DNA of 64,000 nt from positions 153,608-217,607 of the forward strand of contig NZ_JH470339.1 in the NCBI RefSeq assembly GCF_000239695.1, given 5' to 3'. The stretch is from Actinomyces graevenitzii C83 (lineage in GTDB: Bacteria > Actinomycetota > Actinomycetes > Actinomycetales > Actinomycetaceae). This document shows positions 32,847 to 39,825 of this stretch, in pieces. The stretch's first letter is position 1, and every line of letters begins with the position of its first letter. Under the pieces are notes generated by a model that did not search any database, was not told where the DNA came from, and worked only from the letters and a program-made list of their open reading frames with translations. A program made the translations under genes and the position numbers.

Positions 32847-33287
32847 ATGGATGATTTGCGTATTATGCCCGGACCGGGCTGCCCGCATGGGTTGGTTGTT
32901 CCCGCTGGCGAGCTAGTGGAGCGTTTCTCTCACGCTTCAGGCCCCGGCGGGCAGGGAGTCAACACCGCAGATTCGCGCGTGCAGCTCAGTCTTGACCTGG
33001 CCACAACCACCGCCCTAGACAATGTCCAGCGCCAGCGAGCCCTGACTCACCTGGGAGAACGCCTCAACGGCAGCGTCCTAACCGTTGCTGCCGCCGAACA
33101 TCGCTCCCAGCGCCGCAACCGCGTGGCCGCGCGCGAAAGACTAGCCGCAGTTTTGCGCGCCTCACTAGCCCCGCCCCGACTGCGCCGTCCTACAAAGCCC
33201 AGTCGCGCAGCTAAAATGCGCCGCCTGGCAGACAAAAAGAAACGTTCCGAGCTCAAAGTGGGGCGCCGTCGTCCTGGCATGGAGTAA
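32847..33287 (+). CDS. arfB: Peptidyl-tRNA hydrolase ArfB-like release factor
   Basis: A 146-residue single-domain release factor with FSHASGPGGQGVNTADSRVQL, the GGQ loop that hydrolyses peptidyl-tRNA. A basic C-terminal tail (MRRLADKKKRSELKVGRRRPG) enters the empty mRNA channel of stalled ribosomes. It rescues ribosomes without stop codons, independent of tmRNA. It follows the defence pair almost without gap, which could couple it to rescue after RNA damage, though this may be chance. Confidence 0.9.
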   Translation: MDDLRIMPGPGCPHGLVVPAGELVERFSHASGPGGQGVNTADSRVQLSLDLATTTALDNVQRQRALTHLGERLNGSVLTVAAAEHRSQRRNRVAARERLAAVLRASLAPPRLRRPTKPSRAAKMRRLADKKKRSELKVGRRRPGME

Positions 33288-33444
33288 GCAGACTAGGCGA
33301 ACAAGGCAGGGCACCCCCTAACGGGCCTGGATTCATCGCCTGATCCCAGCATTACAATCAAGAACACCCCTACAGCGTGCTGGGCTGGCTCGCACCCAAC
33401 CAATACGCGCGCCAAAGGGCACAACAACCAGAAAGGAGTCGCTG

Positions 33445-35094
33445 ATGCCAGCAAAACCCCAAATCATCGCCGACCCCCAGACTAACCGTGGGACCGCCTT
33501 CACTGTCGAAGAGCGCAAGCGCTTCGGGCTGATGGGTCGTCTTCCCGCAGCTGTCGAAACACTCGAACAACAGGCCGCACGCGCCTACAAGCAAGTGTGT
33601 CGACTCGACGATGACCTCGACAAGTACATCTACCTCGAACAGTTGCACGACCGCAATGAGACGCTGTACTACAAGGTGATCATCGACCACATCGCCGAAC
33701 TTCTACCCATTATCTACGATCCGACCATCGGCGAGGCCATCAAGAAGTGGTCCGCAGACTACCGCCGCTCGCGCGCCGTCTACCTGTCCGTGGATCGAGT
33801 CGAGGATGTGCGGCCTACGTTTGAAGGCCTTGGCCTCGGCCCCGATGACGTCGACCTCCTGGTGGTCTCCGACGCCGAACAGATCCTCGGCATCGGCGAC
33901 TGGGGCGTCAACGGCACCGATATCTCCGTCGGCAAGCTCGCCGTCTACACAGCCGCAGCCGGTATTGACCCCTCGCGCGTCATCGCGGTCAACCTCGACG
34001 TCGGCACCGACAACGAGGAACTGCTCAACGACCCCGATTACCTCGGCAACCGCCATGGTCGCGTGCGTGGAGAACGCTACGACGCCCTCGTCAATGAGTA
34101 CTTGAGCGTCACATCCGAGCTGTACCCTCGCGCACTCCTGCACTTCGAAGACTTCGGCGCCTCGAACGCACGCCGCATCCTGGTTAACAACCGGGATAAG
34201 TACCGCATCTTCAACGACGACATGCAGGGCACCGGAGCAATCGTCATCTCCGCTGTCATCGCGGGCATGAAGACCAACGGCACGACCTTCGCGGACCAGC
34301 GCCTCCTCGTCTACGGCGCGGGCACCGCAGGAACCGGCATGGCCGACCAGATTCACGCGGGCATGGTGCGCGCGGGACTGACCCCTGAGCAGGCGAAGGA
34401 TCGCATCTGGCTGATTGACCGCGCCGGACTGGTGACCGACGACATGGAGGGGCTGCCCGATTACCAGGCTGCCTACGCGCGCAGCGCCTCCGAGGTCGCC
34501 GACTGGGAGCGCAAGGATGGCGCGATCGGCCTGCTGGAGACCGTGCGCCGCGTTCGCCCGACGATCCTGATCGGAACATCTACGGATCACGGTGCCTTCA
34601 CTCAGGATGTCATCGAGTCTTTGAGCGAGGGGTGCGAGCGGCCCATCGTCCTGCCTCTGTCGAATCCGACAGAGAAGATTGAGGCTATGCCGCAGGACAT
34701 CATCGCCTGGTCCAAGGGGCAGGCACTGGTGGCCACGGGCATTCCGATCCTTCCCTTCGACTACGAGGGGACGACTTTCCACATTGGGCAGGGCAACAAC
34801 TCGTTGCTGTACCCGGGCCTGGGGCTTGGAACGATCGTGTCCGGCGCCCCTCACGTGACCGATGCGATGATTCTGGCCGCTGCCGAGGCCGTGGCCAGTC
34901 AGGTAACGTCGCACGAACTGGGTGCGTCCCTCCTGCCGCCGGTGGATCACTTGCGTGCGTCGTCGGCGACTGTCGCGGTTGCCGTCGTCCGTCAGGCTAT
35001 CGCAGATGGCCAGTGCGACATGGATCCGGGTGACGTCGTCGAGGCCGTTCGCCGCGCCATGTGGCAGCCGGTCTACCGGGACCTAGAGAGCTGA
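33445..35094 (+). CDS. NAD-dependent malic enzyme
   Basis: A 549-residue full-length malic enzyme (oxidative decarboxylation of malate to pyruvate). IIYDPTIGEAIKKWS and SVDRVEDVRP are N-terminal landmarks. The metal site is in LLHFEDFGASNARRIL (Glu-Asp pair) and IFNDDMQGTGA. The dinucleotide fold is LLVYGAGTAGTGMADQI, and LPLSNPTEKIEAMP follows. The site AGAAAGGAG precedes ATG. The gene's third-position GC is visibly higher than its neighbours, with almost only C/G endings in the first half, which could mean acquisition from a higher-GC relative or high expression. Confidence 0.93.
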   Translation: MPAKPQIIADPQTNRGTAFTVEERKRFGLMGRLPAAVETLEQQAARAYKQVCRLDDDLDKYIYLEQLHDRNETLYYKVIIDHIAELLPIIYDPTIGEAIKKWSADYRRSRAVYLSVDRVEDVRPTFEGLGLGPDDVDLLVVSDAEQILGIGDWGVNGTDISVGKLAVYTAAAGIDPSRVIAVNLDVGTDNEELLNDPDYLGNRHGRVRGERYDALVNEYLSVTSELYPRALLHFEDFGASNARRILVNNRDKYRIFNDDMQGTGAIVISAVIAGMKTNGTTFADQRLLVYGAGTAGTGMADQIHAGMVRAGLTPEQAKDRIWLIDRAGLVTDDMEGLPDYQAAYARSASEVADWERKDGAIGLLETVRRVRPTILIGTSTDHGAFTQDVIESLSEGCERPIVLPLSNPTEKIEAMPQDIIAWSKGQALVATGIPILPFDYEGTTFHIGQGNNSLLYPGLGLGTIVSGAPHVTDAMILAAAEAVASQVTSHELGASLLPPVDHLRASSATVAVAVVRQAIADGQCDMDPGDVVEAVRRAMWQPVYRDLES

Positions 35095-35236
35095 ATTGTG
35101 AGAGCAAGGCCGCGCCGGTTGCCGAGGGGTAGTAGGCGCGGCCTGCTGCTAGCTGAAGCTTAGACGAAGGTTGTAGCAGTAGAAACCAAGGCGGCGTCGT
35201 CCTAGGAAGTCACAGCAAGAAGAGCCCCTGCGGGGC

Positions 35237-35373
35237 CGACGTCGGTGTAGGAAGTAGCAGGAATAAAGGCCTTGCGGGGGTATCCAAAGGAAATGCCTCA
35301 CAAATACTGAGATTTCATCCCTTCCCTATAAAACCCCATGGAAAAATTATAGGGAAGGGATGATTTTGCCTGT
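35237..35373. repeat. ~137-bp direct repeat, left copy
   Basis: From CGACGTCGGTGTAGGAAGTAG to GATTTTGCCTGT this matches 36221-36356 with few changes, same orientation. It includes a full copy of the dispersed palindrome (35315-35363). The two copies enclose the second Fic gene. Bases 35095-35236 before it hold no gene. Confidence 0.85.
35315..35363. repeat. Dispersed palindrome, copy 1
   Basis: TCATCCCTTCCCTATAA (35315-35331) and TTATAGGGAAGGGATGA (35347-35363) are perfect 17-base arms with an AACCCCATGGAAAAA-like loop, followed by TTTTGCCTGT. This is the reference copy of a six-member intergenic family. Confidence 0.85.
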
Positions 35374-35407
35374 ATTTGTCGGTCTAACTCCATGTGATAA
35401 TTACCCA

Positions 35408-36214
35408 ATGACACCCTCTGTAATCCCCACTGACGGCGACAAACAAGCGCTGGTGGCCAGGCTTCGTCAGGAGCGTGCGGCGGGTGTGCGCGGCGGAATC
35501 TACCACCGCCTGCAGGTGGAGATGACCTACAACTCCAACCATATCGAGGGGTCCCAGCTAACCCAGGAACAGACGCGCCTCATTTTTGAAACCTCAACAG
35601 TTGGCGGGGACGGCCTGCGCGTAGATGACATCGTTGAGGCACGCAACCACTTTCGCGCCATCGATCGCGTTATCGACGCCGTCGGTTCACCTATTAATGA
35701 AGCCTACGTAAAGGATCTGCACCGCATTCTCAAGCAGGGTACAACCCACTCTGACCTGGACTGGTTCGCCGTCGGGGACTATAAGCGGGTGCCCAACGAA
35801 GTGGCCATGCATGAGACCAGTGCCCCCGGCGACGTCGCCAAACACATGGCCCCCTTGTTCGACGCCGCCAACCGCCTTGCCACGCTGGAACAGATTCTGG
35901 ACTGGCATGTGCGCTTTGAGCGCATCCACCCATTTCAAGACGGCAACGGACGCGTGGGGCGGCTGCTCATGCTGCATCAGTGCCTGGCGGCCGGGATCGT
36001 GCCGTTCATAATTACTGACGACCTCAAAGGTTTCTACTATCGTGGCCTGGAACGCTGGGGCGACGAAAATGGTTTCCTCACTGACACTTGCCTGAGTGCG
36101 CAGGATCGTTTTGTGGCCTACCTGGAGTACTTCCAGATTCCTGCCGGAATTTCTGGCATTGCCGGGAGTGCTGGTAGGGCTGGTAGTGCTGGCACTGCTG
36201 GGAGCGCTGGCTGA
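35408..36214 (+). CDS. Fic-domain protein (class II) between direct repeats
   Basis: A 268-residue Fic protein. The N-terminal inhibitory motif YNSNHIEGSQLT (about residues 40-51) has the Ser-x-x-x-Glu form, so this is a self-inhibited class II Fic. The catalytic motif is RIHPFQDGNGRVGRLL (about 175-190), complete. VGDYKRVPNEV is the flap region. A Gly-Ser-Ala repeat tail ends the protein. ATG 35408 is preferred: the longer frame from 35360 starts inside the palindrome repeat. Class II Fic proteins AMPylate or deAMPylate targets. Unlike the Fic gene at 18975 it has no antitoxin gene. Confidence 0.9.
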   Translation: MTPSVIPTDGDKQALVARLRQERAAGVRGGIYHRLQVEMTYNSNHIEGSQLTQEQTRLIFETSTVGGDGLRVDDIVEARNHFRAIDRVIDAVGSPINEAYVKDLHRILKQGTTHSDLDWFAVGDYKRVPNEVAMHETSAPGDVAKHMAPLFDAANRLATLEQILDWHVRFERIHPFQDGNGRVGRLLMLHQCLAAGIVPFIITDDLKGFYYRGLERWGDENGFLTDTCLSAQDRFVAYLEYFQIPAGISGIAGSAGRAGSAGTAGSAG

Positions 36215-36220
36215 AAGGGA

Positions 36221-36356
36221 CGACGTCGGTGTAGGAAGTAGCAGGAATAAGGGCCTGGCGGGGGTCGCCAAAGGAAATGCCTCACAAATACTGAGATTTC
36301 GTCCGTTGCCTATAAAACCCATGGAAAAATTATAGGGAAGGGATGATTTTGCCTGT
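36221..36356. repeat. ~136-bp direct repeat, right copy
   Basis: Right partner of 35237-35373, starting seven bases after the Fic stop. It keeps the GTAGGAAGTAGCAGGAATAA and GGAAATGCCTCACAAATACTG blocks and the palindrome. Confidence 0.85.
36299..36346. repeat. Dispersed palindrome, copy 2
   Basis: The left arm TCGTCCGTTGCCTATAA (36299-36315) and right arm TTATAGGGAAGGGATGA (36330-36346) have three mismatches, unlike the perfect copy 1. Confidence 0.8.
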
Positions 36357-36415
36357 GACGTCGTCCACCCCCTGCCACCTGCGGGGACCTACTAAAGCCG
36401 AAACCGAAGTGACAA

Positions 36416-36865
36416 ATGGACTTTTATACCCTTGATTACATCATCTCGCAGCAGTCGACTGACTGGACCATGCGAGTGATTTCGATCCTGGCGCTACTAC
36501 TAGTGTGCCTGGTTTTCAGCGTGCTTTACATGCGCGACAGGATGCGCACCCGCTGGCGGGATCTGGGTGTAGGTACCCTGATTCTTTCGCTGGTGCTGGT
36601 GGGGATTCAGACCGAGCAATATCTAGACCTGAGTGACCAAGCGGCCCAGTCAAAGCAGTTAGTGCTTTTCGTTAAGGGCGTTGCCCAGGATCAAAAAATC
36701 TCCACAGACGAAGTACTGGTAAATTCAACCAGTCTAAAAGACGGCATTATTGTGCGTTTTAAAGACGAGAATTACCGCGTTCACCTGAACGAAGACAACA
36801 ACTCCTACACGCTTGAGCGTACGCACATTATTGACCACAACGTTTATGTGGATGGGAAGCACTGA
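36416..36865 (+). CDS. DUF3290 membrane protein
   Basis: A 149-residue protein of the DUF3290 family. Two N-terminal membrane segments (MRVISILALLLVCLVFSVLY and the VGTLILSLVLVGI stretch) are followed by a soluble ~85-residue domain with VKGVAQDQKISTDEVLVN. It sits one base before a DUF421 gene; the DUF3290-DUF421 pair is known from other Gram-positives. Function unknown; envelope-related by topology. Confidence 0.85.
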   Translation: MDFYTLDYIISQQSTDWTMRVISILALLLVCLVFSVLYMRDRMRTRWRDLGVGTLILSLVLVGIQTEQYLDLSDQAAQSKQLVLFVKGVAQDQKISTDEVLVNSTSLKDGIIVRFKDENYRVHLNEDNNSYTLERTHIIDHNVYVDGKH

Positions 36866-36866
36866 C

Positions 36867-37505
36867 ATGGATTTCTATACGCTAACCGCAATTAAGTTTG
36901 TGCTTGGTATCCTCGTAATGATTATTCAGATTAACATTATGGGGAAATATGAGTTTTCGGTAAATACTCCGCTTAACCAGGGTCAGAACTTTGTGCTGGG
37001 TGGAATTATCGGCGGCGTCATTTACAACTCTTCAGTCTCCGTGCTGCAATTCCTGATCCTTGCGCTTATCTGGTCGCTTGTGGTGATCTCGGCAAAGCTA
37101 CTGATAAGCAGTAACAAGACCTTTAGGCGGGCTATCTCAAGCCAGCCGGAAGTCATCATTTACGACGGCGAACTGAAAGTCGCCAATTGCGCCAGGGTTG
37201 GTTTGCGTGCCGAGCAGGTAAGCCGTTGCCTGCGTGAGGAGAACATCTCCAGCATTCGCGATGTGAAGGTTGGCATTATGGAGGCAAACGGTAATCTGAT
37301 CATCCGTCAGCGTGGTGCACAAAGCAAGATTCCGCTGCTGCCGATCATTAGCGATGGCCAGATCATCAGCCTTGGTCTAGCGCTTGCCAACAAAGACAAG
37401 GCATGGGTGAAGCAGCAGCTCAAGGAGCAGGGCTACAGCTCGGCAAAGCACATTTACCTTGGCGAACTTGTAGACGGCAAGCTTGAGGTTGTGCCCTACA
37501 AGTAA
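36867..37505 (+). CDS. DUF421 (YetF-like) membrane protein
   Basis: A 212-residue DUF421 protein with about three N-terminal membrane segments, then a cytoplasmic domain with SSQPEVIIYDGELKVANCAR (the usual PxxlI-dG motif), REENISSIRDVKVGIMEANG and IIRQRG. The start at 36867 follows the DUF3290 stop by one base; the same MDFYTL start occurs in both proteins. Probable stress- or envelope-related role, not established. Confidence 0.87.
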   Translation: MDFYTLTAIKFVLGILVMIIQINIMGKYEFSVNTPLNQGQNFVLGGIIGGVIYNSSVSVLQFLILALIWSLVVISAKLLISSNKTFRRAISSQPEVIIYDGELKVANCARVGLRAEQVSRCLREENISSIRDVKVGIMEANGNLIIRQRGAQSKIPLLPIISDGQIISLGLALANKDKAWVKQQLKEQGYSSAKHIYLGELVDGKLEVVPYK

Positions 37506-37517
37506 ACACAGGCAAAA

Positions 37518-37566
37518 TCATCCCTTCCCTATAAAAATTCCATGGGGTTTTATAGGGAAGGGATGA
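37518..37566. repeat. Dispersed palindrome, copy 3 (reverse orientation)
   Basis: Perfect arms TCATCCCTTCCCTATAA (37518-37534) and TTATAGGGAAGGGATGA (37550-37566). The loop and flanks show it is inverted relative to copy 1 (GGCAAAATCATCC on the left). It lies 12 bases after the DUF421 stop and may terminate that operon. Confidence 0.85.
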
Positions 37567-37574
37567 AATGTCAG

Positions 37575-37844
37575 TATCTGCAGACGCAGTGCACAACATG
37601 TAGGCTCCGTGCCGGCGTCGTGCAGATACCATGCAGGCACCGCGATGTGTGTTTGTAGTACGGTGCTAGGCAGTGCTGGCTGGCTACGTAAATGCGTTTA
37701 ACTAGCCAGGGCTGTGGCTTACCTGGTTGACTCTAGCTATTGCTAGCCAGTGCTGAACTGGGGTGCCAAAAGTTAAGCTGACTACCAGACTAGATCATTT
37801 TAGCTGGCTAACTGCTGCGTTAAGCAGTAGGGTTGCCTAGCTAT
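37575..37844. other. Gene-free interval with short CTAGCTGG-like repeats
   Basis: This interval between the palindrome and the WXG100-type gene has no recognisable gene. It is made of short imperfect repeats such as GCTAGCCAG, AGCTGGCTAA and AAGCAGTAG. Confidence 0.5.
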
Positions 37845-38894
37845 CTATTCCTTATATTTCCCTACCTTTGTCGGTACGAACTCTCCCCAAGAGCCTGCAG
37901 CACCTTTAACGATTGGTTTAAGCACGGTTTCGTAAGGATTGTATACGGCCTGAGAACCATTATCGCACCACTGTGCGGCATATTTAATATTAGCTTCATA
38001 TAGTTCTCTTTCTGTGTCTTTGAAGGTTTCTTTACCGATTTCCTTTAACGTATCCTTTAGTGTATGTGATAATACACCTTGCCGCAGTTCGTATGCATGC
38101 AATGTTTCTTTTGTAGTCCCTTCGCAAACTAATTTAGCTGTGTTATTGATTGGGGTGGTGGCAGCTTGTTTGATTTCTCCGCTAACTGCTTGTGTTGCAA
38201 TGGTGGAAGTTTCAGATAGCTTTGCTAAAGTGCCACCTGCGCCTGCAATTGACACGGCGTCAAAGCCAGTTTCAACTATAAACTCGCCCCAACCAATATC
38301 GCCGTCGTATAGTTTCATGCCGTTTGAGGCAATATCAGTTGACGCCGAAGCAATTGTTAACACTTGCCCAGCCGTAAACAGAGCAGCAGCCACCGGTGCG
38401 CCAACACCAGTCAGGGCTAGCAGCCCGGCGGCAATAGTGCAGACTGTAGCTGCCTTTCCGGTAACATCGCTGATGTCATGCAGCTTGTCTTTGAGCGGCT
38501 TGTTCCACCAGTCAGCAATGCTGTCCCCGGCCTTTTCCCACCAATGCTTGGCCTTTTCAGCCGCAGGATCATTGTTCGCCGGCTGCGGGTTGGAAAGCCC
38601 ACTTTGAAGCGCCGAGCTGGCTCCCGCGATCGAGGAGGCCTGCTCCTGCTCATCCGCGTTGCGGTTTAGCGTGGCGGCGGCGTCGGAAAGCTGGGTCGCT
38701 GCGTTGTTGAGCTGGCCCATGAGGTGACCGTGCCAGTCGGCCTTGAAGCTGTCGGCGTCTTCGCCCACCCAGCCGCTGGAATTTAGCCGCGAGTTGATCG
38801 TTGGAATTACGTCGCCGGTCAGTTTCGACGAGTTATCCGTAAACATTTGCGCCAGTTGACGTAGGGCTTCTACGTCTGCGCCCACTGTGGTCAT
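37845..38894 (-). CDS. WXG100-type secreted protein with unknown C-terminal domain
   Basis: A 349-residue protein. The first ~90 residues are a WXG100 helical hairpin: LRQLAQMFTDNSSKLTG, then SSGWVGEDADSFKADW with the Trp-x-Gly turn, then a second helix. A linker with NPQPANNDPAAEKAK follows. A hydrophobic part (about 155-195, GLLALTGVGAPVAAALFTAG) is typical of pre-toxin regions. The last ~130 residues are unrecognised. Such proteins leave through type VII secretion and often carry toxins; no secretion core gene and no obvious immunity gene is adjacent. ATG 38894 has GGGAGGG in front. Confidence 0.75.
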   Translation of the reverse strand: MTTVGADVEALRQLAQMFTDNSSKLTGDVIPTINSRLNSSGWVGEDADSFKADWHGHLMGQLNNAATQLSDAAATLNRNADEQEQASSIAGASSALQSGLSNPQPANNDPAAEKAKHWWEKAGDSIADWWNKPLKDKLHDISDVTGKAATVCTIAAGLLALTGVGAPVAAALFTAGQVLTIASASTDIASNGMKLYDGDIGWGEFIVETGFDAVSIAGAGGTLAKLSETSTIATQAVSGEIKQAATTPINNTAKLVCEGTTKETLHAYELRQGVLSHTLKDTLKEIGKETFKDTERELYEANIKYAAQWCDNGSQAVYNPYETVLKPIVKGAAGSWGEFVPTKVGKYKE

Positions 38895-38948
38895 GGGGCT
38901 ACCCTCCCTGTGGCGGGGCCCGGCGTCGTCGCAATGCGCCCGGGCCAA

Positions 38949-39189
38949 GTGACATTAACTGCCTACAGGGTATTTACGCTGGCGGCGGCGCGGGTATGGG
39001 GATTAAGCCCCGCGTGGGTGGTGAGGGTGGCGGTTAAGTGGTAAATGTGCAGGTTTTGGGGCCGACGACGGCGCTCGGCTGGGTGGGGGCGGCATTTGTG
39101 TTGCTGGGTGCCTGGGTCTTCTACAAAACTGAACCGGCACCTGGGTCCGCAAAAACTGAACCGGCCCTGGGTGCACAAAAACTGAAATA
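38949..39189. other. Interval without a convincing gene
   Basis: Only spurious open frames are seen. Near 39120-39190 AAAACTGAACCGGC-like units occur three times in tandem and merge into the outer flank of palindrome copy 4. Confidence 0.5.
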
Positions 39190-39238
39190 TCGTCCGTTCC
39201 CTATAAAAATACACGTATTTTTTATAGGGAACGGACGA
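39190..39238. repeat. Dispersed palindrome, copy 4
   Basis: TCGTCCGTTCCCTATAAAAA pairs with TTTTTATAGGGAACGGACGA almost perfectly. Compared with copy 1 both arms changed together (A to G and C to G on the left, matching T to C and G to C on the right), so pairing is preserved. It ends 29 bases beyond the stop of the 39268-39813 gene. Confidence 0.85.
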
Positions 39239-39267
39239 TTTTGCCTGTATTTGCCTGTGTTTGGTTG

Positions 39268-39813
39268 TCAGGAGTGGGACTTGTTGCGGTTGGCGAAGAA
39301 TGCCGACACGATCAAGACCAGGCCAATCGTGCCCAGGGTACTAGCCCCTACCGCCGTCCAGGAGAAGTGCACTCCCATAGCCAGCGCCCCCAAAATTGCG
39401 GCTGCGGCCAACATGATCAGGGAAGCAATCAGGGTGGACACACGCGGACGCTTTAGCTCGGCAGGCTCTTTGCTGCTCTGGCCCCGCCAGACCGCATCGT
39501 CCTTAGTGGACTCGGAGGAGCCGGTGGACTCGTAGGCATCGTTGGAGTAAGCGCCGGTGGAGTTGTAAGCGGCTGAGCTGGCCGAAGTGCCGCTCGCGCT
39601 GGTTTCCGTGGCGCTGGCTCCCGTGGTGCCGGTCCCCGTCTCACTAGCTCCCGTCGCGCTGGCGGCGCCGGTGGTGGACAGCGGGCTGGCAGGCTCATCG
39701 TAGGAACTGTAGCCTCCGCTGAAGTTGTAGGAGTCAGCGGAACTATTGGAACTGCTGGACCCGTAGGGGTCACCGGAGCTATCGGGATTCAGGTAGCTGC
39801 TGTTGATGCTCAT
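39268..39813 (-). CDS. Membrane protein with Ser/Thr-rich N-terminus
   Basis: A 181-residue protein. About 120 residues of Ser/Thr/Gly/Ala-rich low complexity precede two hydrophobic segments (VSTLIASLIMLAAAAILGAL and TLGTIGLVLIVSAFF) and a basic end. It lies 12 bases after the PspC-domain gene in the same direction, so the two are co-transcribed, and palindrome copy 4 follows. Function unknown; envelope component. Confidence 0.75.
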   Translation of the reverse strand: MSINSSYLNPDSSGDPYGSSSSNSSADSYNFSGGYSSYDEPASPLSTTGAASATGASETGTGTTGASATETSASGTSASSAAYNSTGAYSNDAYESTGSSESTKDDAVWRGQSSKEPAELKRPRVSTLIASLIMLAAAAILGALAMGVHFSWTAVGASTLGTIGLVLIVSAFFANRNKSHS

Positions 39814-39825
39814 TTGCTTGTTTCC

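Noticed and set aside
33703..34950. 415-codon minus-strand frame opposite the malic enzyme gene
   Set aside because: A product of strong third-position GC bias; the + strand is an evident malic enzyme.
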